Source: Pseudoips prasinana
Lineage: Eukaryota; Arthropoda; Insecta; Lepidoptera; Nolidae
Assembly (NCBI GenBank): GCA_951640165.1
Contig: OX621255.1
Location: 8,060,001 to 8,124,000 of the forward strand
Direction: 5' to 3'
DNA length: 64,000 nt
Position numbers and translations under genes: made by a program. The stretch's first letter is position 1; every line of letters starts with the position of its first letter. Under the pieces are notes generated by a model, which did not search any database, was not told the origin of the DNA, and saw only the letters and a list, made by a program, of their open reading frames with translations. This document shows positions 52,761 to 63,410 of the stretch, piece by piece.

Positions 52761-53108
52761 CTATGTAAGCATGAACTAAATTGAATTTCGTAGCTTCACT
52801 CTATAAACAGTCCCACAAATGTCTATGAATGTCTAAACGAATACCAAGCAGAGAAATTGTGTCAGAATTAAATTTCAGCCTGTAGAAAACAGCGTCTTAA
52901 GCGAGCGCCATCTGTTGGTAATTGCTTACAATCGCAGCGGACCGAGGTATCTAAATTATTTACGGTGCTAAGAACGTTGTCGTGTATAAAGTTCGCAACT
53001 CTGAACGAATTGTGAGTTTTGTATGTGACGTGGTGAATATGTTATCCAGTTGAATTTTAGATCACTAAATAGTTAAATCGAAAAGTCTCTTGTTGTTTTG
53101 TTTGTGTA
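52761..53108. other. unique DNA with GCGCCATCTGTTGG motif
   Basis: Motif at 52905-52918, see findings. No gene. Confidence 0.45.
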
Positions 53109-53170
53109 TAATTAACGTTTCAATGAACACAGCCAAAAAGTCGGCTGTGTGTTTATTGAAACGTTAATTA
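53109..53170. repeat. hairpin, about 26-bp arms
   Basis: TAATTAACGTTTCAAT.GAACACAGCC (53109-53134) pairs with 53143-53170 with a small bulge; loop AAAAAGTC. Confidence 0.88.
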
Positions 53171-53290
53171 TTACGACCGATTTGAACAAAATTTATATAT
53201 CGAAAGCTTTCAACCGAATAATTAATACAAATCACAAACTACGGCAGAATCACGTCTTCTATATACTTTGGGCTTTCATTTGGAGTCAGG

Positions 53291-53350
53291 GCGATTACTG
53301 ACGATTAGATGCAGGGTCAACCGGCCCTGCATCTAATCATCAGTAATCGC
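53291..53350. repeat. 26-bp hairpin at a SINE boundary
   Basis: GCGATTACTGACGATTAGAT.. (53291-53316) and complement 53325-53350, one mismatch. The right arm ends exactly where the truncated SINE-B begins. Confidence 0.9.
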
Positions 53351-53578
53351 GTGGTTGGTAAATGCTTGCCTTTCACGCCGCAGGTCATGGGTTCGATTCC
53401 CATCCATGTTTGTCCTGAGTCTAGATGTAATTATTTACATAAGTATGTATTTACAAAAGAAAATTAGTATATCAGTCATCTGGTTCCCCTAGTACAAGTT
53501 CTGCTTAATTTAGGATCAGATGGCCGTTTGTACCTAAATAATCTCCAGTCGCAGGATATTTTAATATTAAAAGGACCG
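53351..53578 (+). mobile_element. SINE-B copy, slightly 5' truncated
   Basis: GTGGTTGGTAAATGCTTGCC, TTTCACGCCGCAGGTCATGG, GGTTCGATTCCCATCC, then a deletion straight to TGTTTGTCCTGAGTCTAGAT, tail CTGCTTAATTTAGGATCAGA. Confidence 0.82.
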
Positions 53579-53904
53579 GTTATTAGAGCCTGTTTAAGGC
53601 CCATAAGTCAAACTGACGGCATGTATGATATGTTAGATTGTGTAAAATATCACAAGAGTTTCTAATAGCCTTGACACGTGCAAGGGAAACTGTGATATTC
53701 TCGTTCGGATCATTTAGGCCATCTCTGGGTTGATGATTGCTACGGGTGAAGACGGTTGGGTCGTATTAAGCGACCGTGACGACCAAGAGACTTAGATAGT
53801 GCTTAGTTGAGTGATCTTTTAATTTGTCACTTTGAATATGCTCTATTGATTGAATATATGTTTAGTAGAATTTCTGTGAGGGTAGATAAAATAAAAATAT
53901 TCTA
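53579..53904. other. unique DNA
   Basis: No recognised feature. Confidence 0.4.
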
Positions 53905-54137
53905 AGATTCACACTCAGTTATCTGATCCCAAACTAAGCAGAACTTGTACTAAGGAAGTCAGATAACTGATATACTACATATAATACTTTTCTTTTGTAA
54001 ATACATACTTATATAGATAATTACACCCAAACTCAGGACAAACAGACATGTTCATGCACACAAATATCTGTCCTGGGAGGGAATCGAACCCTCAACCTGC
54101 GGCGTGAAAGACAAGCACTTACCAACCACGCCAACTT
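53905..54137 (-). mobile_element. SINE-B copy
   Basis: Minus strand: GTTGGCGTGGTTGGTAAGTG, CTTTCACGCCGCAGGTTGAG, GGTTCGATTCCCTCCCAGGA, CCTGAGTTTGGGTGTAATTA, TCTGCTTAGTTTGGGATCAG. Confidence 0.87.
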
Positions 54138-54721
54138 CATTTGTTGCTGTGACTGATTGTCACTACATACATACATTGTATTTATAGGAAGCTTGAATAG
54201 AGGTGTAAATGCAATATGGGAGTAGAGATGTCAATGCAATATGGGAGACGTATTTAACCAAACTTTAAAATCTATTATGACAGCCTATCCACTTAGAGTT
54301 CTATATGAAAAAGGTAAAAAAGAAATTCTTATTAAGTGACGAACGGCCGTCTATTTATTATAGGGGAATAACTTAGCTGCTACTAATGAATCGTGAAGAA
54401 ATATAGAATGTGTTCGCCAAATTTTATTGGTATGATAAAAATTTAGGATTTTCAAATGAGGCAGAAGCGAAGTTATTAAAAAAGTACACGTATCTATTTA
54501 ATGAAAGGGTAAACAATTACACATTCCTAGGCATAATTTTGTTCTTATCCACATCAAACATTCCACCCTCAGGACGAAAAAATATAAATAAATTACAGTC
54601 AATCAATGAATATTACAGATACTACTAGTGAATATTACAGGAAAATAAAACGATGTTTCTAACGATTAGCTGTTTTTTTAGGAAACAAAATAAAAGATAT
54701 GGATTAGTTAGTGTCATTGTG
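54138..54721. other. unique DNA
   Basis: A 72-codon plus frame (54410-54628) has no domain I know. Confidence 0.4.
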
Positions 54722-54865
54722 GTCGCATTTTACCCGCGTTAAACTTTAAAATTAAAGCCTATTTGTTAATCCATGGATGTCAGCTAATCCACTTTAGACA
54801 TGAAGAAGTAACAAACATACACACTCACCCAGTCACAAACTTTCGCCGTTATAATATTAGTGTGA
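54722..54865 (-). mobile_element. Helitron-like remnant
   Basis: CATTTTACCCGCGTTAAACT near the 3' side, CACAAACTTTCGCCGTTATA at the 5' side; the CTAG/hairpin end is eroded. Confidence 0.55.
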
Positions 54866-55007
54866 TTAGCCAAAATACATCTACTGCTGTCAGAGGCCTT
54901 CCCCAAAAACTCCCATAATTGATGGTCTTCAACTTGTATAAATTTTAGGGAGACACCAAAACGTAATTGCGTAAGTGTGAGTCGCACTTGGTTGTTTTTC
55001 ATTTCCC

Positions 55008-55235
55008 ATCACATCACATCATTAGCCTGGTATCGTCCACTGCTGGGCATAGCCTCCAAAGGTTGTTTCAACGTCACCATTTAGGGGTTTGCCTTAGTCA
55101 CCGCGCTTGGCATGCGACAGCAGGTAGCTAGGCAGCTACCAGTAAAGTACACAGATGACGGAGCTGCACGACTACCTGGTGTATCCCTTACTCGCCTATT
55201 ACGATGCCCACGGGATGGCATGAGTTGGCCCTGTT
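55008..55235 (-). repeat. Q repeat, complete copy
   Basis: Minus strand: CATGCCATCCCGTGGGCATC, AAGGGATACACCAGGTAGTC, CGCATGCCAAGCGCGGTGAC, GAGGCTATGCCCAGCAGTGG, ACGATACCAGGCTAATGATG. Confidence 0.75.
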
Positions 55236-55564
55236 ATTATTTCTAGGCCAGAAACCGCACGGTTTTTTTTATTTATATCTGGAAATGTTAAAGTTCTACT
55301 TAGGGTCAGGTTAAGGAACGCAGAGTGATTAAACGTTAACACATTTATTTTATTTTTTTATGTAAGACATATGAAACTATTCAAAAATCCAATTAAATTT
55401 AGCTCTGATGTTTCACACTTATTCAGTGAGCCAGACAAAAAACATTGGAATTTAAATTTGATTTGGGCGTGCAGACCTTTAAATAAAAAGCACCGTTTAT
55501 TACTTACATACCACTGAACAGGTAAAGAGACATTAAGTTGATATGTATCTTTTCTAGTGTGACT
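55236..55564. other. unique DNA
   Basis: No recognised feature. Confidence 0.4.
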
Positions 55565-55735
55565 GAAGGCAAAGAATATCATCACCCCATCTCATCCCGT
55601 GGCGGGTGCAGAAGTCGTCTTATGATATGTATACTATATCACCACGATCGCCAACCCGTCTGCCAAGCGTGGCGATTATGACATATTCATTGGAGAGGTC
55701 TGTCATGTTCTTAACCCGGCGTGAATGAGATGAGA
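55565..55735 (+). repeat. H repeat copy, 3' part diverged
   Basis: ATCATCACCCCATCTCATCC, CACGATCGCCAACCCGTCTG, CCAAGCGTGGCGATTATGAC, GGAGAGGTCTGTCATG. Confidence 0.66.
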
Positions 55736-56051
55736 CATTGTTACATCAGCTATGAGGTGGGTGGGAGATACCCAAAATTTTGATGTTCAATTTTTGAAAC
55801 TATGACAGTATAATTAGATTTATACTTAAGATATATTAATAATAGTAAATATTCAACAAGATTAGTAAATAAAATACCAGCATTAAATACAAAAAAAGGT
55901 TACGTTTTTATTAAAATAACAAAGTAAGTAAATTTTCTTTGAAGAAGGTACAAGTTTAAGTAAGTATCTTCTTTTCGCATAAAAATCTAACAAAATTCCA
56001 ACTTCTTTGGTAATTCAACATAACAATACTGTTTCCTAATTATTATAAATA
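55736..56051. other. unique DNA
   Basis: No recognised feature. Confidence 0.4.
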
Positions 56052-56245
56052 AAAACTGGCCAAGTGCCAGTCGGACTCGCGCACGAAGGGTTCCGTACCA
56101 GTATCTATAAAAACGAGCAAACAATTCAAATTTGTTGTATGGGAGCCCCCTTAAATATTTATTTTATTAAGTTTTTTAGTATTTGTAGTCATAACGGCAA
56201 CAGAAAAATGAAAATTTCAACTGTCTAACTATCATAGTTCATAAC
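56052..56245 (-). repeat. P repeat, 3' part
   Basis: Minus strand ends GGTACGGAACCCTTCGTGCG, CGAGTCCGACTGGCACTTGG, CCAGTTTT; body includes CAACAAATTTGAATTGTTTG. The 5' end (TTTTAGGGTTCCGTACC) is missing. Confidence 0.72.
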
Positions 56246-56605
56246 ATATTTACTGACTAGTAGCCACCGGCACAGATTCCGGTTCTTCCAAATTATCCAA
56301 AATACCCTCTTGTTTTCTAATATTTCTTATTGATGATGTTCATTTTCATGATAATACATCTTGAAAATTCTAAATTAAATCATAAAATACTATAAATCAA
56401 TACTATAAATCAAAAACTTACTGTCACAAAAATGTAACACCGACTATTTAGGTCGGGTATGACGTACCCCAGCCACGTAGATATACGAATGTATATTTAC
56501 CGTCACCGCCGATGCAAAACTAAACATCATACTGTACCTCGCCTTTCACACCCTTACCGCCAGCTACTGAAACGACAGGACTCGCGTGACAACCGCGTAA
56601 TTACC
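56246..56605. other. unique DNA
   Basis: No recognised feature. Confidence 0.4.
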
Positions 56606-56862
56606 GTAGTCACCGTAGCCTAGTTGGTAGTGCCCCTGCCTACGAAGCTGGTGGTCCTGGGTTCGAATCCCGGTAAGTGCAAATGTTTGTGTGATGAGCA
56701 CGAATATTTGTTTCTGAGTCATGGATGTTTTCTATCTATATAAGTATTTATCTATCTATATAAGTATGTATGTCGTCGCCTGGTACCCATAGTACAAGCT
56801 TTGCTTAGTTTGGGGCTAGGATGATCTGTGTGACATTCTTCCTAGATATTATTATTATAATT
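56606..56862 (+). mobile_element. SINE-A copy 5
   Basis: Complete SINE-A: AGTCACCGTAGCCTAGTTGG, GGGTTCGAATCCCGGTAAG, GAGTCATGGATGTTTTCTAT, TGGTACCCATAGTAC, GCTTAGTTTGGGGCTAGGAT, (ATT)n. Confidence 0.9.
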
Positions 56863-57402
56863 AAAAAAGAAAATGCGAGTCAGCCGGCTTGCGTATTTGC
56901 GCGTAATTTAAAATATCCCTAACATATCCAAAACATCTTTTCAAAACGATCCTCATTCTTTCTCACAAAGAAACCCTAAGTACTATCAGTTACTCAAAGA
57001 CATGTGCTATACACAGAAACTCATTCGATTGACATATTACACCGCTCGTGCGTACTCCCGTTTTATTGAAAACATAAAACTTCAATTTTTTCTTTGTTTT
57101 TCTTATTTTTACGGTAACGTGACCGCCAATCTCAAACGACGTAAAAATCTGATATTTGTCTGTTTGTTGAAATTGTGTTGTGTATTTGTATATTGATACA
57201 GTTGGCGGCAATATTTAGATACACTTTGATGGTATATTTATTACGTAGGTAGAAAGGGAAATTTTCGTAGTACAACTTGTTTTTGCGTATCTTGCTGAGA
57301 ATTTATGTTTTGTGTACACGTATGTGCTCTTCGCAAACTACATCTAGATTATCTAACTATGCCTAGTGCCTTATAGTCGCATGGATACACGGAATGAAAC
57401 CG
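56863..57402. other. unique DNA
   Basis: Opposing frames at 56990-57211 are mutual shadows; neither is recognised. Confidence 0.4.
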
Positions 57403-57562
57403 AGAAGCGGAAAACGCAGCGTGTGTAGGCCCTCTACAAGATGGACCAATAATCTTGTGCGAGTCGCTGAAAACCGCTGGATACAATAGCGCAAGACCAG
57501 TAATTGTAGAGATCTGTGTCCAGCAGTGGACGTCTTTCGGCTGATATGATATGATGATGATA
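57403..57562 (+). mobile_element. RTE-2 3' tail
   Basis: AAGATGGACCAATAATCTTG, GTCGCTGAAAACCGCTGGAT, CAATAGCGCAAGACC, GTGTCCAGCAGTGGACGTCT, TTCGGCTGATATGATATGAT. Confidence 0.7.
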
Positions 57563-57724
57563 GACTGAATAATCTTTGTGTGCACCTTTCGAGGTCTGGT
57601 TGGTTAAGGGTCTACCTTACCTGGTTCAAAGAGCATTTTAAGCTGTTGGTGCCGGTTATAATGAAAACGATTATGACAATCGCCACTGAATTATAGAAGC
57701 CAATTCGAATCTGATACCTTAAAC

Positions 57725-57835
57725 CTTGACCTCAATTGCCAGTCTTGCGGATAGCGCGAGATAGATCTTTGAGGGAAACTTTTGTCCAGCAGTGAGCGTC
57801 TTTCGGCTAATAAATCAATATGATGATGACATTAA
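57725..57835 (+). mobile_element. RTE-2 tail fragment
   Basis: CTTGCGGATAGCGCGAGATA, ACTTTTGTCCAGCAGTGAGC, GTCTTTCGGCTAATAAATCA, ATATGATGATGA. Confidence 0.6.
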
Positions 57836-58202
57836 ACCTGACAACTTAGACATCTCAGTTAAGAATCTATATTCTTCCTCGATCCGTGATAAGCTGCGGC
57901 AATTATTTCTGCAATTATCTTCTTATATGGCTCAAAACCATTCTTAAAAGGTATAAAGTACAGTCAAAGAGAATAAAACAAGCCAAGACAGATTGTTTTC
58001 AGTCATACGTGTACAAAATATCTGCGCTTTATTACCTCACGGTTCCCTTGAGATAATTATCTGCACGGAACATGGCTATCAAGACAGCGAGTATCATGGT
58101 GTTTTTGCAGTTGACTGCTTTATTGCGAGGAAAATGAACCGTGTATTTAATCACAGTAAATGAAGACCGGGGTGAAAGGGGGCTACCACCTAATTCGCCG
58201 GT
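57836..58202. other. unique DNA
   Basis: No recognised feature. Confidence 0.4.
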
Positions 58203-58746
58203 CATCGTGATCGTGTTCGGCGTTCAAATTGATCAGGGTTTCTTAAAGTAGGGTCCACGGACCTTAGGGGTCCTTAGCATTGGTATCAGGGGTCCACAGT
58301 AAGATGGTTAACTTTTAACATTTTTATTGGTTAATTGTGTATTAACCACAGCATTTCCCATCAAAGCCACTAATTTCATGCCGAAACATCGGATAAACCA
58401 AAAGGTTATGATTTGCTTTAAATTGTCATCGCGATCGTGACCCGTGTCCATAATATATTTTATGATAATGTGTCAGATCGCGCAGAATTAAAATACCAAT
58501 AAAAGTGTTTTTTTTTTATTAAATAATACTTGTTTTCTTCTACTATAATATTCTTTGACAGGGGTCCGTTGCATTGTGTCAATTGTGAAAGTGGTATATG
58601 ACCGCAAAAATATTAAGATACCCTGAAATAGATGAAGGTTAAAAATCACTTAATCATATGTTCAATCGACTTCCATGAGCACATGTGACGTCATAAATGG
58701 TCTGGAATCGATTTTCAACGTTGAAGCCGATTGAACGAATGATTTC
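58203..58746. mobile_element. MITE-G copy 2, split by a hAT-like element
   Basis: 58203-58233 (CATCGTGATCGTGTTCGGCG, TTCAAATTGAT) matches the MITE-G arm. After 58633 the arm continues GAAGGTTAAAAATCACTTAA, followed by the centre (CATGTGACGTCATAAATGGT). The far arm is truncated after GAACGAATGATT. Confidence 0.75.
58234..58625. mobile_element. hAT-like non-autonomous element with 8-bp target duplication
   Basis: 392 bp. Ends CAGGGTTTCTTAAAG and complement of ...TATTAAGATACCCTG (CAGGGTATCTTAATA), an inverted match of about 13 of 15. Flanks AAATTGAT (58226-58233) and AAATAGAT (58626-58633), 7 of 8 identical, as expected for hAT transposition. No frame. Confidence 0.85.
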
Positions 58747-58782
58747 AACTTGCTCCTTGATTTCAACTTGCCTCCAACTTGC

Positions 58783-58985
58783 TGTGTGGTGACGGCATAG
58801 AATATTATCACCCCAACTCGTCCCATGGGGGGCGTAGTAATCGTCCAAGGGAATACCTACCAGAGAACGGACCAAACTGCGATCGCCAACCCGTCTGCCA
58901 AGCGTGGCGATTATGGCATGTCCCCCAATTCTTTGGGGAGGCTTTTGTCAAGCAATGGACGTACTTTGGCTGACATAATGATGAA
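58783..58985 (+). repeat. H repeat, best-preserved copy
   Basis: TGCTGTGTGGTGACGGCATA, CACCCCAACTCGTCCCATGG, CCAGAGAACGGACCAAACTG, CGATCGCCAACCCGTCTGCC, AAGCGTGGCGATTATGGCAT, GAGGCTTTTGTCAAGCAATG. Short opposing frames are by-products. Confidence 0.75.
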
Positions 58986-59246
58986 CTTTGAATGATCAAG
59001 ACGGCCGACTAGTTAGGCGGAACACCCAGGATTAAGATTATCAAAATTAGGATAGATAAATTATCATGAACAGCAGGAGACAGAATATTGTATAAATTAT
59101 TCTACATTTATTCACGCAAATATTAACAAAGCTGAGGTATACCGCTATATTAAATAGGCGGCCGTTCGTTACTTAATAAAGATTCCTATTTTTACTTTTT
59201 TTGTATAAATGGTTAGGCGGTTATAATAGATTTTATCTTTAGGCAC

Positions 59247-59357
59247 ATTGGGCGTTTTTGAAAGCCGCTGGATGGGTGTTGCGTAAGACCGGCAGTTGTG
59301 GAGATTTTTGGTGAAGGCCTTTGTCCAGCAGTGGACGTCTGTCTGCTGATGATGAAG
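59247..59357 (+). mobile_element. RTE-2 tail
   Basis: AAGCCGCTGGATGGGTGTTG, CGTAAGACCGGCAGTTGTGG, GGCCTTTGTCCAGCAGTGGA, CTGATGATGAAG. Confidence 0.68.
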
Positions 59358-59454
59358 TTTTGCTTGCCAGCTCCTATCGAATTGTAGGCCACTATATTAA
59401 TAATTAATATACATTTCATTTGTGGTCCGTTTTAGGACTAGGTTAAAAATGGCC

Positions 59455-59494
59455 GCCCTAAAGCATTGAAGTACAAAATTCAATGCTTTAGGGC
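59455..59494. repeat. perfect 16-bp hairpin
   Basis: GCCCTAAAGCATTGAA (59455-59470) and complement (59479-59494), 8-nt loop. It lies 14 bp upstream of a P repeat. Confidence 0.9.
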
Positions 59495-59628
59495 AACTCG
59501 CATACAGCCATTTTAGGGTTCCCTACCCAAAGGGTAAAACGGAACCCTATTATTAAGAGTTCGCTGTCTGTCTGTCCGTACGTCTGTCACCAGGCCGTAT
59601 CTCACGAACCGTGATAAGTTGAAATTTT

Positions 59629-60061
59629 ATTATTTATTTTTTATTTTATTTTACATTTTTGGGATACTTACAGCTAGCAGGTACCTTAAACATAACTTAT
59701 AGAAATCTGAAAGCCAATTACAAGTTTCCACTGATAGTTAATACATTAATAAATTAGGTTAAAGGTCGGGTAGCAAGAGCAAAATTACGAGTATTTCTCG
59801 TAATTTTGCTCTTGCTACCTTGCGTTAATGTATGTTTAAACTTGGAAACACTGGTATTAAATAGGCCCAAATCATATTCACAAGAGATCTTGTTACAAAG
59901 TCAGTGGCACGTATAATAAATGAGTTTTGCCTGTATGTACTCTTAACGCTGGTAATGAAAATTATGCAAGCTGTCCGTAATGATATGGAGCGCGCTATTA
60001 ACCCTATCTTTTCTAAAAGTTCGGGACAGTTAATTAAACCATTTGCAATTTTCTTTTTTAA
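59629..60061 (-). mobile_element. non-LTR 3' end nested in P, with RT C-terminal remnant
   Basis: 433 bp. Plus-strand start is a TTATTTTATTTTA-type tail. On the minus strand about 60059-59865 reads ELKKKIANGLINCPELLEKI, then KSTYRQNSFIIRATDFV, and in another frame DLFNTSVSKFKHTLTQ, resembling an RT C-terminus with a frameshift. Contains the hairpin 59769-59819. Confidence 0.6.
59769..59819. repeat. perfect 23-bp hairpin, 5-nt loop
   Basis: GGTAGCAAGAGCAAAATTAC.. (59769-59791) and complement (59797-59819), loop TATTT. Confidence 0.92.
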
Positions 60062-60234
60062 TTCACAAATAATGTATTTCTGTTGCCGCTATAACAACAA
60101 ATACTAAAAACAAAATTCAATAAATATTTAAGGAGGCTCCCATACAACAAACGTGAATTTTTTGCTCGTTTTTATAGATAATGGTATGGAACCCTTCGTG
60201 CGCGAGTCTGACTCGCACTTGGCCGGTTTTTTAT

Positions 60235-60671
60235 AAACATTAAGGTTGAGTAAGTAATCAATAACATTAGTATAATATTACATAAATAAAATCAAGACCA
60301 AAATATACTGTTGTGACATATGTATGGAATAATCTCTTTCAATCCGTTTTTCACGCACAACAAATCAAATATACTTCAGTGTACCTACCTACACATTTTT
60401 GTATCACTACCACTTTCTCTCAATTAATACAAAACGTTGTAGCACCCCCGCTGGTCTATTATCCCCGTGTAAGTAAGACATTGTGTTCACTTGTATTATG
60501 TTCTCAGCGGGCCATTGTCACCTCGCAGTTGCGACAAATGACAGTTACATCTTGTGTGTGAGTAAAATAGTTGCTATGAAGCGATTGCATAGTCTTATTA
60601 CCACCTTATCTGGTATATGAGTAATTGAACATTATTATAAATTTAGTACAACACTATAATACAATAAACGT
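60235..60671. other. unique DNA
   Basis: An 82-codon plus frame (60313-60561) has no recognised domain. Confidence 0.4.
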
Positions 60672-60745
60672 AAATCATCATGATATCAGCTGGAAGACAT
60701 CTACTGCTGGACAAAGGCCTCCTCCAAAGGTCTCCTCCGCAATTA
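60672..60745 (-). mobile_element. RTE-like tail fragment
   Basis: Minus strand: GGAGGAGGCCTTTGTCCAGC, AGTAGATGTCTTCCAGCTGA, TATCATGATGA. Confidence 0.6.
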
Positions 60746-61154
60746 ATCTAACAAGATCAAGAAAAAAGCCTTCACAATTATTTTATGATGTGTTAATTAT
60801 CGAAATAGAAGAGGGTAAATGCGTGGACAGCGCGCTTAAATCCGGGCCTTAAGAATAGAGTATTCCATATTGTTAGCTCGTAGTAGCCCAACTGAGCCAG
60901 AACATGCTCCCAGATAAGAGTATTTTTTTTTAATAATTGATATAATTATGTATAATCATATTAATGTACTTTTTTATTGTTAAGTAAATAAGTATAGGTC
61001 GTTGCCTGAATAGCGTCTTTATTACGAGGGCAGTACGAGCGATTTTCCTAGTTTATGTACGTTAATACCCCTTTCTGTCAGATAAATTTATATCATTGTG
61101 TTAATAAGCAGTATCGGCTACTTTTTATTGCTCCAGTATAGCTTTTTAATTATA
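60746..61154. other. unique DNA
   Basis: No recognised feature. Confidence 0.4.
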
Positions 61155-61394
61155 AATAATATATAGGGACAATGTCACACAGATCATCCTAGCCCCAAAC
61201 TAAGCAAAGCTTGTACTATGGGTACCAGGCGACGATATACATACTTATATAGATAGATAAATACATAGAAAACATCCATGACTCAGAAACAAATATTCGT
61301 GCTCATCACACAAATATTTGCACTTACCGGGATTCGAACCCAGGACCACCAGCTTCGTAGGCAGGAGCACTACCAACTAGGCTGCGGTGATCGT
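61155..61394 (-). mobile_element. SINE-A copy 6
   Basis: Minus strand SINE-A; A-box side ATCACCGCAGCCTAGTTGG; lacks one ATAAGTAT unit of the spacer. Confidence 0.88.
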
Positions 61395-61446
61395 CCTGTA
61401 CTTAATGGTCCCGCGCGTAAGTAAGATCACCAGGGCATATAAAGAA

Positions 61447-62270
61447 CTAGCTTTTGCCCGCGACTTCGTTCGCGTGGAATAGTGACTTCCGGCAGATATT
61501 TGGTTTTACCCACATAGTTCCCGACCTCGCGGGATCTCTTCAAAAATGAAATGTGGAAGATATTCTAGGGAACTCTTCAAAAATCAACATAATGAGCTCT
61601 GCGTTTGAATTGAAGATATGTATACTCACTTAGGGCATTAAAGCCGTTATTGCCGATCGAAAAAGGCGAAAATGTTATTTTTCCCTTATTTTCAAAATAT
61701 TATTTTGATTTGCCATTTCAGAAAAAAATACTGTTTCACCCTTGTCAAATTTTCTATTATTGTAGGCTTTAAAGACTCTTAACGCCATCTATCGAGCATA
61801 GTGACAACTCGGATTATTTATCTATACTCCGTTCGGGCATTTTCTTTGTACCAAAAGTTTTATTTTATTGATATTATTTTGTTCATACCTTTTTACTATT
61901 TATTTACTTTTTTCCTATGAATTAAAACAATAACATGAACCGAACTCGTGTAACGATCGACACCATTGCGCGATCACCAACTCGACATATAGTACTAATA
62001 GAATTTTAGAGCATTTTCTTTGGACTAATAGTTGTATTATATTATATTTTCATACTATTTTTTCCGATGAATTTTCAGTACTGAATTGATGCCGACTAAT
62101 AGACCAATAGATGGCGCTATTTTATTTTTTGTAATAAAAACTATCCTATGTCCTTTCTCAAGTTCCAAACTATGTCTGTACCAAATTTCACACAAATCGG
62201 TTCAGTAGTTTAGGCGTGAAGCAAAGACAGACAGACAGAGTTACTTTCGCATTTATAATATTAGTTTGGA
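61447..62270 (-). mobile_element. long Helitron-like non-autonomous element
   Basis: 824 bp. On the minus strand starts TCCAAACTAATATTATAAAT, GCGAAAG, a TCTGTCTGTC run, GAACCGATTTGTGTGAAATT and ends CACGCGAACGAAGTCGCGGG, CAAAAGCTAG. The end hairpin and CTAG are conserved. AGATGGCGC motifs are inside. No frame. Confidence 0.75.
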
Positions 62271-62544
62271 TAATCTTCGGCAACGCGTAAGTGATTTTTT
62301 ATTGCAGAAATTGCCATCTTGTGTAGCACTATTTACTGGGAGTTGCATTATATTTCAATAGCTATATACGCTTTGTTCCTTAATTTGTAGTTATAGCGTA
62401 TGTCTCCTTAATAGGAGAGAACTACATGCTGTCCATCAGCAATGACGTCACACAACCACGGAGCACCACTAACTAGCAGCTGGTATTGCAGTCCAAATCC
62501 AAGTCGTCCTGCCTCTATGCCGTCTTTCTTTATTTCTTTATTGT
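62271..62544. other. unique DNA
   Basis: No recognised feature. Confidence 0.4.
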
Positions 62545-62800
62545 ATGGGCAGTGGTTACTCTGTCAGAGTTCATTAAGCCGCTCAGTAGGCCTCTGATAT
62601 GGCTTAACGACTGTCTTCTAACGAGAACAACCGGGACCGACAGATTAACGTGCCCTCTGAAGCACGGAGACGCTCAGAAATGAAACCACTTGGCGTTCGA
62701 TTATCTATAGACTGACCACCTAGGTGCTTTCCCTTGCCGATCGCTTACAGACCGATGAGTGAAACTGACTATGAGCACCGTATCTTCTGTAATCAGTATC
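62545..62800 (-). repeat. L repeat, long copy
   Basis: GGGCAGTGGTTACTCTGTCA, GTAGGCCTCTGATATGGCTT, AACGACTGTC, ACAACCGGGACCGACAG, AACGTGCCCTCTGAAGCACG, GACTATGAGCACCG. Reverse of the 14 kb copy. Confidence 0.68.
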
Positions 62801-63360
62801 ACATGAATAACCTCCAACAAATATACACCTGGAGAATAACATCGATAGGGACAGGTTGTATATTTTCCTATAAAGTATGAAATATAAAGAGATAGGAAAA
62901 TCCTCTCTTTCTTAACTTTGAGTATATAAAGAGTATCCGACTATTTACAACGAGAAAAACATTCTATGAACTATAACTTTAAAAACTTTTAAGTGTTGTG
63001 TGTGTAACTTTTAAGAACAAGTGGAAAGTGTACAGTTGTTTTAGTTCCACACACATGTCTAACATGCTACTAAAATGTTTTTCCTTACGGTTACCGCTCA
63101 CTCTCAAACATTGTTTTATTTATTAATCTAGTAAAATGCTTAATTTGATGACCTTATTAGCACCCGATTTTTTTAAACACAGAAACCACGCTCTCATGTA
63201 TTTATATTATTATGATCCAAAAATAATAAGCCTCACGACTATTGGGATTGAGTTGTTCTGAGTCAATAAACATGATTGTAATTAATCTTAAGTATATTTT
63301 ATTTTAAAAAAGGATTACTACTGAGTTTTCTGTCAATGTTTCTCAGTAGATGCCACGTCA
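62801..63360. other. unique DNA
   Basis: No recognised feature. Confidence 0.4.
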
Positions 63361-63410
63361 TGTGGAATCGTCATTTTTTACACGGTCGGGTAAAAAATGA
63401 CGATTCCACA
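63361..63410. repeat. perfect 21-bp hairpin, 8-nt loop
   Basis: TGTGGAATCGTCATTTTTTA + C (63361-63381) and complement (63390-63410), loop ACGGTCGG. Confidence 0.92.

Larger units (their letters stand above)
59508..60234 (+). repeat. P repeat split by a non-LTR insertion
   Basis: 59508-59628 matches the left part of P (TTTTAGGGTTCCCTACCCAA to GTTGAAATTTT). 60062-60234 matches the right part (CACAAATAATGTATTTCTGT, TGCCGCTATAACAAC ... TTGGCCGGTTTTTT). In the 18.5 kb copy these are contiguous. Confidence 0.85.

Noticed and set aside
60313..60561. 82-codon plus-strand frame
   Set aside because: No domain, no codon or splice evidence, and no conserved motif that I can recognise.
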